DNA of 6,057 bases, taken from contig JAILFQ010000051.1 of the NCBI GenBank assembly GCA_024697505.1, positions 1 to 6,057 on the forward strand, read 5' to 3'. The translations under genes and the position numbers were made by a program. The notes beneath the pieces were generated by a model. That model saw nothing but the letters and a program-made list of their open reading frames with translations. It ran no database searches and was not told the origin of the DNA. Numbering within the stretch: the stretch's first letter is position 1; each line of letters opens with the position of its first letter. This DNA is from Lachnospiraceae bacterium. Its GTDB lineage: Bacteria > Bacillota > Clostridia > Lachnospirales > Lachnospiraceae. Shown piece after piece: positions 1 through 5,520 of this stretch.

Positions 1-808
1 TAATAAACTTCTTTCCGCAGAGTTCCTCCTCAATGTAGCCCTTGCCAAAAAGCACATCATTGGACTTTCCAAGGACCATGCCGGTCTTTGCGGTGTTAAT
101 GTTCCAAATGATGGTGGAAATGCCTTTAAAAGCTTTTGTAAGTTCGCTTACAAATATTTTTCTTGCCTTAAAATCCAAAGAACCGGTAACAAGGACCACC
201 ATTATTTCCCCGGTTCCCTTGGCAACCCGTATATAGGCATGACGAAGCACACCGCTTTTTCTGTCTTCGTTATAAGGCGGTGTGTTTGTCTGCTTCATTA
301 TTTTGGCAATACTTCTTATAATTTTATTGGCTTCTCTGTTTTGAATACGGCATTCTTTCGGAGTTACAACCCTGTGGCTGCCATCTTCGTAGATTCCCGT
401 CTTTATCTCTCCCTTTTGCCCTCTTTGGATGGTGGCATAAATCTTATGCCTGTAAAAGAAAGGATTTTCCATGCTGATTATATTTTCAATAAGCCCGGCC
501 TTTTTTTCCTCAGGAAAAAGCCCTTCAACCATATCCTGCTTAAATCTAAGCTGAGCTTCATACTTCATGTGCATAAGAGAACAACCGCCGCACTTTTCGT
601 AAACATCACAGCCCGGCTCCACTCTGTCCGGAGATGCCTGGTCCACAAGAGTAAGTCTTGCGCTTACTTCTTTCCCATGTACCAGTTCAATATTTCCCTT
701 TTCCCCTTTAAGAAAATACGGAACCGCAAATATTTTATTGTTAAATTTGCAAAGACCTCTTCCGTATTCATCAAGGCCCGTACAGCCTACTCTGTATTGC
801 TTACTCAT
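1..808 (-). CDS. rlmD: 23S rRNA (uracil-5-)-methyltransferase, RumA/RlmD type (C-terminus beyond the left edge)
   Basis: SAM-dependent enzyme predicted to methylate C5 of a uridine in 23S rRNA (U1939 in the E. coli RlmD case; Gram-positive homologues such as RlmCD can modify two sites, so the exact target is uncertain). 269 residues are visible. Residues 1-55 fit a TRAM-type RNA-binding domain. Cysteines 67, 73, 76 and 153 (C-x5-C-x2-C plus a distant Cys in KECRIQ) match the four ligands of the RumA [4Fe-4S] cluster. LRHAYIRVAKGTGE (189-201) and WNINTAKTGMVLG (235-247) are family-typical, and YIEEELCGKKFI leads into the methyltransferase core. The SAM-binding motifs and catalytic Cys lie outside the window, so completeness cannot be judged. 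The ATG at 808-806 is preceded, after 6 nt, by a GGGAGGG ribosome binding site, which supports this start. It lies downstream of the lipid kinase gene but beyond a probable terminator. Family call is firm; exact substrate is not. Confidence 0.93.
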   Translation of the reverse strand, partial: MSKQYRVGCTGLDEYGRGLCKFNNKIFAVPYFLKGEKGNIELVHGKEVSARLTLVDQASPDRVEPGCDVYEKCGGCSLMHMKYEAQLRFKQDMVEGLFPEEKKAGLIENIISMENPFFYRHKIYATIQRGQKGEIKTGIYEDGSHRVVTPKECRIQNREANKIIRSIAKIMKQTNTPPYNEDRKSGVLRHAYIRVAKGTGEIMVVLVTGSLDFKARKIFVSELTKAFKGISTIIWNINTAKTGMVLGKSNDVLFGKGYIEEELCGKKFI

Positions 809-814
809 AAAATG

Positions 815-821
815 CCCTCCC
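815..821 (-). promoter_or_regulatory. Ribosome binding site of the rRNA methyltransferase gene
   Basis: On the minus strand the sequence reads GGGAGGG followed by CATTTT and then ATG. This is a near-consensus Shine-Dalgarno at 6-nt spacing, and it fixes the start of the truncated gene at 808. Confidence 0.8.
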
Positions 822-848
822 GGCAACTCTCGTAATTTCTGTCACTTT

Positions 849-893
849 GTAAAAAAAATAAGTCCTCCCCGAATAATATCACAGAAAGGACTT
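849..893 (-). terminator. Probable intrinsic terminator after the lipid kinase gene
   Basis: On the minus strand AAGTCCT (893-887) and AGGACTT (866-860) form a perfect 7-bp stem, followed at once by ATTTTTTTT. It begins 28 nt past the kinase stop codon. The stem is modest and the loop is long (20 nt), so it may be leaky. In the plus direction the same stem is followed by a short T run, so weak bidirectional activity is possible. Only about 40 nt separate it from the methyltransferase start, and I see no convincing promoter there. That gene may depend on read-through or on a start site I cannot recognise. Confidence 0.5.
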
Positions 894-920
894 TTTCGCC
901 ATATCAATAATGATGGTTTA

Positions 921-1772
921 TTAAGCGCAAACGCTGTATTTTTTTACGTTTTTAATTGTTTCTCCGTCTATTTGAAGAGCTGTAGGTCTGTCAAACTCAA
1001 CCTCTATATTTTTCCCCTTCATAACAGTAACGCAGTCTTTGTGAGAAATGTGGCCGCCCTTGAAAATTGACGGGAATATCATTAAGGTTTTAAGTTTTCC
1101 GGAGCCGTGGAAAAGCATAAGGCTTACCCTGCCCTCCGGGTCAAACCTGTCCTGGGCCGGTGTGGGGATCATTCCGCCGCCGTAGTGCCTTCCCTTCATT
1201 GTAGGTGCAAGCCAGACCTTTTTAAAGGTATACTCTTTTCCGTCCACGGTCACCCTTGCATTTACAGGCTTAAAATGGAACAAAAGGCCTTTAATCGCAA
1301 TTCCCGCATAATTAACAGGCTTGTCGGACTTTGCCCTTTTCTCATCGCCAACCTCGCAGCAGTAACCATCTATGCCGTAACCCACTCCGTTTATAAATGA
1401 ATACGTTTTTCCGTTAACCGTAACAAGAGGAAGGTTATTAAGATAATCGTTTATTTTTATAAGACCTGTCTCGTCCTTTGCAACGTCTGCCTTAAAATCG
1501 TCTCCTGTTCCGGAAGGATAAAGATATATTTCGTTTTCTATTTTTGTATCTCTCAGAGAATCGGCAAACCTGCTTAAAGTGCCGTCTCCGCCAACCAAAA
1601 CAACCTTTGTCCCCGGAGTAATTCCCTCAAACCAGGCCTTTTTATTTTCAATTTTTGTAACATCAAGTAACTCTGTATTGTTGGAATTAAGGAGTTTTTC
1701 CGCTTCCTTTGCCCTTTCTTTTCCTCTGCCGTTTCCTGAAAGGGAATTGTAAAGTACCTCGTATTCTGCCAT
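921..1772 (-). CDS. Diacylglycerol kinase / YegS-like lipid kinase family protein
   Basis: Cytosolic or membrane-peripheral ATP-dependent lipid kinase of the DAGK catalytic family (DgkB/YegS/BmrU group), probably phosphorylating diacylglycerol or a related lipid. 283 residues from the chosen start, close to the usual size of about 300. The nucleotide-binding motif GGDGTL is at 61-66. The following GTGND motif appears as GTGDD (88-92), an Asn-to-Asp change. NGVGYGIDG is at 128-136, YGGGMIPTPAQ at 197-207, and the conserved catalytic DGE at 269-271. An in-frame ATG three codons upstream (1781-1779) abuts the AAAGGAG ribosome binding site with no spacer. The ATG at 1772 has 9 nt of spacing and is preferred. 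It starts 23 nt after the acyltransferase stop, so the two are almost certainly co-transcribed and both feed phosphatidic acid metabolism. The substrate could instead be another lipid, such as a sphingoid base, undecaprenol or phosphatidylglycerol; the sequence does not decide. Confidence 0.9.
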   Translation of the reverse strand: MAEYEVLYNSLSGNGRGKERAKEAEKLLNSNNTELLDVTKIENKKAWFEGITPGTKVVLVGGDGTLSRFADSLRDTKIENEIYLYPSGTGDDFKADVAKDETGLIKINDYLNNLPLVTVNGKTYSFINGVGYGIDGYCCEVGDEKRAKSDKPVNYAGIAIKGLLFHFKPVNARVTVDGKEYTFKKVWLAPTMKGRHYGGGMIPTPAQDRFDPEGRVSLMLFHGSGKLKTLMIFPSIFKGGHISHKDCVTVMKGKNIEVEFDRPTALQIDGETIKNVKKYSVCA

Positions 1773-1781
1773 TTTACACAT

Positions 1782-1788
1782 CTCCTTT
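1782..1788 (-). promoter_or_regulatory. Ribosome binding site that decides the lipid kinase start
   Basis: AAAGGAG on the minus strand is followed directly by ATGTGTAAAATG. The first ATG touches the Shine-Dalgarno and cannot easily be used; the second is 9 nt away. The kinase start was therefore moved from 1781 to 1772. Confidence 0.7.
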
Positions 1789-1795
1789 AAATATC

Positions 1796-2602
1796 TTATG
1801 CCGCTGTATGTGCGGGGCTGTCATCATCCGGTTTGCTGTTGTTCTTGAACTTTTCAAGTTCTTCTTTTTCGTAGGCAGCAAGCCTTTCAAGCATTATATT
1901 TCTTACTCTTTCGCCAATTTCTTTGGTGGAATGTCCCACAATGTCCTCTGCAGGTATTACCTCCAAAACATCAAATCTTACATCCGTATGTTTAAAAGGG
2001 AAATTTATATGTATCTTATCTGTATCCTTTGTAGTCATTACAACTATCGGAACATTTGCAATCTGAGCTGTCTTAAATATGCCGTTGTGGAAAGGAAGAA
2101 GGCCTTCTCCGTAGTTTCTTGTTCCCTCAGGATAAATTCCCACAGAAACCACATCATTTTTAAGGAGGTCCGCAGCACCGTAGATTGTCTTAAGTGCCTC
2201 TCTCGGGTCCTCTCTGTTTATCGGCATAAAACAGCACCTTCTTATGCACCTTCCAAATAAAGGCACATCAAAATTAGAAGGTTTGGAAACATATGCAATA
2301 TCGTATTTTCTTAAAAGCCACCAGCCGATAATAGGGTCAAACTTGGACCTGTGGTTGGCAACCAAAAGAAAACGACCGTCCTTCGGCAGTTTTTCAAAAC
2401 CGCTTGTTTTAACAAATATTCTCATTGCCTTAAGTGTTACTATGGTTGAAAAATTTAAAAGAAACCTGTAATATTTACTGTTCTTATTGTAGACTTTGTT
2501 TCTGTCCACAAGCAGATTGCTTATTTCCAGAACAAACAAAAAAATCAGGCAAAAAAGTATTATCAAAATAATTGCCATTAGTATGAATCTGCCTGCTGTC
2601 AC
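1796..2602 (-). CDS. plsC: 1-acyl-sn-glycerol-3-phosphate acyltransferase (PlsC family)
   Basis: Membrane-associated acyltransferase that adds the second acyl chain to lysophosphatidic acid to give phosphatidic acid, the precursor of membrane phospholipids. 268 residues. A strongly hydrophobic N-terminal segment (about 8-32) is a likely membrane anchor. Acyltransferase motif I is NHRSKFD (83-89), with the catalytic H84-x4-D89 dyad. Motif II is around FGRCIRRCCFMPINR (116-130), motif III is YPEGTR (157-162), and motif IV is VPIVVM (184-189). The C-terminal tail (about 245-268) is charged and low-complexity. The start shown is a GTG with no strong ribosome binding site. The next in-frame option is an ATG at 2578-2576 (residue 9), which would shorten the tail before the anchor. 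An in-frame stop lies about 40 nt upstream of the GTG, so no longer form is possible. First gene of the leftward operon, 23 nt ahead of the lipid kinase. The acyl donor (acyl-ACP, acyl-CoA) is not determinable. Confidence 0.93.
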   Translation of the reverse strand: MTAGRFILMAIILIILFCLIFLFVLEISNLLVDRNKVYNKNSKYYRFLLNFSTIVTLKAMRIFVKTSGFEKLPKDGRFLLVANHRSKFDPIIGWWLLRKYDIAYVSKPSNFDVPLFGRCIRRCCFMPINREDPREALKTIYGAADLLKNDVVSVGIYPEGTRNYGEGLLPFHNGIFKTAQIANVPIVVMTTKDTDKIHINFPFKHTDVRFDVLEVIPAEDIVGHSTKEIGERVRNIMLERLAAYEKEELEKFKNNSKPDDDSPAHTAA

Positions 2603-2645
2603 CGTAATCTCATCTCGCTTTCTGTGCGTTAAGCCACGCGTTTAA

Positions 2646-2654
2646 AGTGTAGCA
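2646..2654 (-). promoter_or_regulatory. Candidate extended -10 promoter for plsC and the lipid kinase
   Basis: The minus strand reads TGC-TACACT (2654-2646), an extended -10 with 4 of 6 matches to TATAAT. It would place a start near 2639, about 37 nt ahead of the GTG codon. The region where a -35 would sit is only AT-rich, with no clear TTGACA. A TTGACT occurs further upstream on this strand but at the wrong spacing. Tentative. Confidence 0.35.
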
Positions 2655-2731
2655 CCTGTTTTTAAGAAAAAAATTAGCGAGTCAAAAAACTCCAATACAA
2701 TTTTCAGTTTCCGTCAAAACAGGGGAATATG

Positions 2732-2740
2732 TGCTATAAT
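2732..2740 (+). promoter_or_regulatory. Extended -10 promoter of the rightward operon
   Basis: TGC-TATAAT is a perfect -10 hexamer with the TGn extension. It predicts a transcription start around 2747 and a leader of about 35 nt before the ATG at 2782. The -35 region has no good TTGACA (CCGTCA at 2711-2716 is the nearest, with an 18-nt spacer), which is usual for extended -10 promoters. The form is that of the housekeeping sigma factor. Confidence 0.7.
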
Positions 2741-2743
2741 AAT

Positions 2744-2761
2744 TTTGCTTTATTAAGCAAA
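2744..2761 (+). promoter_or_regulatory. Inverted repeat at the predicted transcription start (hairpin or operator)
   Basis: TTTGCTT, TATT, AAGCAAA: a perfect 7-bp inverted repeat with a 4-nt spacer. It lies 3 nt past the -10 box and spans the expected start site. It could be a repressor operator or a 5' mRNA hairpin. It is not followed by a T tract, so it is not a terminator. It ends about 8 nt before the GAGGA ribosome binding site and leaves that site accessible. Confidence 0.45.
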
Positions 2762-2781
2762 TTAAACCGAGGAAAAAGTAA

Positions 2782-4764
2782 ATGATAACATTTGTTTGTG
2801 CTCTCTACGAAGAAGCAAAACCAATAATAGAAAAATTTAATCTGAAAAGGGCAAATGATGCCCTTTACGATACCTATACATCTTCTGACGTAAGCGGACC
2901 GGTTCTTTTAATTACAGGTGTGGGGAAAACAGCCGCAGCCTGTGCCGTATCCGCCCATTTTGCCCTGCACCCATCCGGGCCTTCGGATATTTTGGTAAAC
3001 ATAGGCTGTGCAGGTATATGTCCGGGCTCTAAAGATAATCCCTTCGGAGATTTTACGCCTGAATCCGGAGAACTTTTTCTTTCCTGCAAGCTGGAAGACG
3101 TATCTGCAGAAAGAACCTATTACCCGGACAGGCTCTACGCTTCGGATTTTAAATATGCCTATGTAAAAACCTACGACAAAGTTCTTAAAAGCATTGTTAT
3201 AACAAACAGTGCAACACCACTTCCAATCCTTGCAGACATGGAAGCAAGCGGTATTTATACGGCAGCTCTTAAATTTTTTACCCCGGACAGACTCTTCTTC
3301 TTTAAGTACGCATATGATACTCCGGGAGAGGAAAATACATGCCTTCCGGCTCTTTCGACTCTAACCGGGAGCAAACTTGAGGAAATCTGTTCTTTTTGTA
3401 ATGATGTAACCGCTTTTCTTACGGATTTTAACCGAAAACCGCTTATATCCGAAGTCCAAAAAGACCTTGAAAAAGACTTTTTATCCCGTACCCATGCCAC
3501 AAAGACTATGGAAGACAGGTTTAAAACAGCCATTAATTACAGAATGTTACAAGGCCTTGACTGTACCGGACTTCTTAAAAACTTCTTAAATTCCGAGGAA
3601 AACAAGGGACTAAAGACCAAAAGAGACTCCCTTGCCGCTTTTGAAAGATTTATACAGGAAGCGATAGTAAACGAAGATAAAGCCGGCTCCATCAATGGCC
3701 TAGAAGCATCTTATTCCCATGAAAACAGCAGAACGGATAAGTGTCCTCTTCTTCCCCCTCTTTCAACCATTTATGTGGAAGAAGACCTTTTAACAAAAGA
3801 AGTCTTTGAAAAGTACCAAAAAGCCGGAAAACTCGTTATTCCCATAAAGCACTATAAGGACGTTTTTAACAGGTCCCGCCAGAACCCGGCCCTGCAAAAG
3901 CTTTCCCAGTCTTTAATACTTGCCCGTCAAAGTGGGAAATTTGTATTCCCGGGAGCCAGGGTCTGCCAAAGTTTTGGCAACAGCCATTTTTACTATACCT
4001 CACTTGTAATGAATTGCATCTATCATTGTGATTACTGCTACCTGCAGGGAATGTACCCTTCCGGTAACATTGTGGTATTTGAAAATCTTAAAGATGCCTT
4101 TAAAGAAATAAAAGAATTACTTAATGAGCACCCGGTTTACGCCTGCATATCCTTTGATACGGATCTGCTTGCAATGGAAGGTATGCTCGGCTTTGTAAAA
4201 AGATTTGTTGCCTTTGCAAAAAACGAGCCGGACCTTTTAATAGAAATACGGACCAAGTCCGGAAACAAAACTGTGTTTAAAGATCTTTCGGAAGGTCTTA
4301 CCCCGGAAGAAAAAAAGAGGATAATCTTTGCATGGACTCTTTCTCCGGACAAGATTTACGAAAAATACGAAAAACGAACAGCCGCTCCAAAAGCACGCAT
4401 AAGCGCTCTTAAAGAAGCCGCTGCCTGCGGGTTTAACGTAAGGCTTTGTCTGGACCCGGTAATACACATTCCGGGATGGAAAAAACTTTACACCGGTTTT
4501 TGCAACGAAATATTTAAAGAAATTGAACCGGCTTCCCTTTTGGACCTTTCTCTGGGAGTTTTCAGAATAAGCACGGACAGCCTGAAACTCCTTAAAAAAA
4601 GGCGTCCGGACTCTGCACCGGTGCACTTTCCCTATATAAGCGAAAAGGGTGTTTCCCACTATGGAAGTCTTTCCTCGGAAATGATAGAATCTATTAAAGA
4701 TAAACTTAAGGAATATATACCTGAAGAAAAAATATTTACCTGGGAGGGCGAGAACAATGGTTGA
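2782..4764 (+). CDS. Nucleosidase-like / spore-photoproduct-lyase-like radical SAM fusion protein
   Basis: 660-residue cytosolic fusion. Residues 1-215 resemble MTA/SAH nucleosidases: ALYEEAKPI near the N-terminus (E11 matches catalytic Glu12 of E. coli MTAN), TGVGKTAAA (45-53), NIGCAG (73-78), DMEAS (152-156, E154) and YAYDTPGEE (176-184, D179 matches Asp197). The three catalytic positions are kept, but the stretch before DMEAS is shorter than usual and the substrate-pocket SGDxF segment is not recognisable. Residues 220-325 form a charged, mostly helical linker I cannot assign. Residues 330-657 are a full-length SPL-type radical SAM domain. CIYHCDYCYLQ (412-422) carries the C-x3-C-x2-C [4Fe-4S] motif with the two flanking tyrosines of SPL, followed by EIRTKSG (488-494), FAWTLSP (516-522) and PVIHIPGW (559-566). 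SPL repairs the UV thymine dimer of spore DNA; whether this protein does so is inference. It starts 9 nt after GAGG and overlaps the next gene by 8 bp. Confidence 0.88.
   Translation: MITFVCALYEEAKPIIEKFNLKRANDALYDTYTSSDVSGPVLLITGVGKTAAACAVSAHFALHPSGPSDILVNIGCAGICPGSKDNPFGDFTPESGELFLSCKLEDVSAERTYYPDRLYASDFKYAYVKTYDKVLKSIVITNSATPLPILADMEASGIYTAALKFFTPDRLFFFKYAYDTPGEENTCLPALSTLTGSKLEEICSFCNDVTAFLTDFNRKPLISEVQKDLEKDFLSRTHATKTMEDRFKTAINYRMLQGLDCTGLLKNFLNSEENKGLKTKRDSLAAFERFIQEAIVNEDKAGSINGLEASYSHENSRTDKCPLLPPLSTIYVEEDLLTKEVFEKYQKAGKLVIPIKHYKDVFNRSRQNPALQKLSQSLILARQSGKFVFPGARVCQSFGNSHFYYTSLVMNCIYHCDYCYLQGMYPSGNIVVFENLKDAFKEIKELLNEHPVYACISFDTDLLAMEGMLGFVKRFVAFAKNEPDLLIEIRTKSGNKTVFKDLSEGLTPEEKKRIIFAWTLSPDKIYEKYEKRTAAPKARISALKEAAACGFNVRLCLDPVIHIPGWKKLYTGFCNEIFKEIEPASLLDLSLGVFRISTDSLKLLKKRRPDSAPVHFPYISEKGVSHYGSLSSEMIESIKDKLKEYIPEEKIFTWEGENNG
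4742..4748 (+). promoter_or_regulatory. Internal ribosome binding site for the overlapping reductase gene
   Basis: GGGAGGG lies inside the 3' end of the fusion gene, with GGAGG 9 nt before the ATG at 4757. The downstream gene starts before the upstream one stops (shared bases ATGGTTGA), so translation of the two is probably coupled. Confidence 0.75.
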
Positions 4765-5476
4765 AAACAATAAAAAAACAATACTTGTTACAGGCGGAAC
4801 CTCCGGAATAGGCCTGGCTACCGCAAAGGCTCTTGCACTTGCGGGAAACACGGTCTTTGCCCTCGGAAGAAACATTGGGAAAGCACAAAAAGCCTGCAAA
4901 CAGGATAATCTCTTCTTTTATTCCTGCAATCTTACCGAAGATTCCGGAATAAACAAGGCTCTTGCAAAGATTAAAGAAGAAAAGGGTATTTCTTTCTTTG
5001 ATGTATGTGTTTTTTCCGCAGGGGTGGGCTACTACGGTCTCCACGAAAACCTTGAAGAGGACAACATTAAGGAACTTGTTAATGTAAATCTTCTTTCTCC
5101 GCTTTTACTTACAAACAAATTGCTTTCCGGAATGAAGCAAAGAGGAAGCGGGCACTTTATATTTCTCTCTTCCGTTACCGCAGAAAGGGTTAATCCTCAT
5201 GGGGCTGCTTACGGAGCAACAAAAGCCGCTCTCTCCAGCTTTGCGGCAAGTATTTTTGAAGAAGCAAGAAAAAACGGAGTTAAGGTTACAAGCATAGAAC
5301 CGGATATGACAGATACAGACCTTTACAGAAACGCATATTTTACTGCAGATCCGGAAACAGCACTTAAGGCTGAAGATGTGGCAGAGGCCGTGCTGTTTGC
5401 AGTGGAAAGACCTGAAGGGGTAAACACATCATTAATAAGGCTGCAGCCGCAAAAACACAGACTTTTAAAAAAATAA
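4757..5476 (+). CDS. Short-chain dehydrogenase/reductase (classical SDR), substrate unknown
   Basis: 239-residue NAD(P)-dependent oxidoreductase with a Rossmann fold, the normal length for a classical SDR. The cofactor-binding motif TGGTSGIG is at 12-19. The usual NNAG motif reads FSAGVG (86-91), with Ser for the second Asn. The catalytic tetrad is complete: N111 (in NVNLL), S139, Y152 and K156 (YGATK). ALGRN (35-39) after the second strand places an Arg where NADP-preferring members have one, so NADP(H) is likely. EPDMTDTDLY (181-190) stands where a PG motif is common. No membrane segment or signal peptide. The 8-bp overlap with the nucleosidase/radical SAM gene says the two are made together, but nothing in the sequence names the substrate. 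Many SDRs of this general type act on sugars, acyl groups or small alcohols. Confidence 0.92.
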   Translation: MVENNKKTILVTGGTSGIGLATAKALALAGNTVFALGRNIGKAQKACKQDNLFFYSCNLTEDSGINKALAKIKEEKGISFFDVCVFSAGVGYYGLHENLEEDNIKELVNVNLLSPLLLTNKLLSGMKQRGSGHFIFLSSVTAERVNPHGAAYGATKAALSSFAASIFEEARKNGVKVTSIEPDMTDTDLYRNAYFTADPETALKAEDVAEAVLFAVERPEGVNTSLIRLQPQKHRLLKK

Positions 5477-5508
5477 TGAAATAAATAATTATAAAAAGAA
5501 ATCTTAAA

Positions 5509-5516
5509 AAGGAGGG
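5509..5516 (+). promoter_or_regulatory. Strong ribosome binding site of the sirtuin gene
   Basis: AAGGAGGG, with GGAGG 5 nt before the ATG at 5521. The 44-nt spacer after the reductase gene is very AT-rich and shows neither a terminator hairpin nor a convincing promoter. This suggests the sirtuin belongs to the same transcript. Confidence 0.75.
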
Positions 5517-5520
5517 CTTT

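Noticed and set aside
239..835. Long plus-strand open frame opposite the rRNA methyltransferase
   Set aside because: It is antisense to a gene with clear RumA motifs and a good ribosome binding site. Its translation is Phe/Ser/Arg-rich with no family resemblance, so it is a shadow frame.
1709..2260. Plus-strand open frame opposite plsC and the lipid kinase
   Set aside because: It spans the junction of two well-supported minus-strand genes, is rich in Cys, Tyr and Ile, and shows no recognisable motif. Shadow frame.
2720..2760. Sigma-G promoter for the SPL-like gene
   Set aside because: GAATA at 2725-2729 fits the -35 element, but the position 18 nt on reads CTTTATT rather than CATnnTA. The housekeeping extended -10 is far better.
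2603..2781. LexA/SOS box or riboswitch in the divergent intergenic region
   Set aside because: No Gram-positive CGAAC-N4-GTTCG-type box is seen. The leaders on both sides (about 35 nt) are too short for a riboswitch, and apart from one small hairpin no structure is evident.
4757..4764. Programmed frameshift fusing the radical SAM protein to the reductase
   Set aside because: The overlap ATGGTTGA is an ordinary stop/start overlap with its own GGGAGGG ribosome binding site. There is no slippery heptamer at the stop, so translational coupling is enough.
4237..4899. Minus-strand open frame of about 220 codons opposite the SPL domain and the start of the reductase
   Set aside because: It crosses the junction of two overlapping plus-strand genes with catalytic motifs. 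Its Phe/Lys/Ser-rich translation resembles nothing known. Shadow frame.
5477..5520. Separate promoter for the sirtuin gene
   Set aside because: The spacer contains TATAAA-like AT-rich sequence, but there is no properly spaced -35 partner or TGn extension. Random AT-richness explains it as well.
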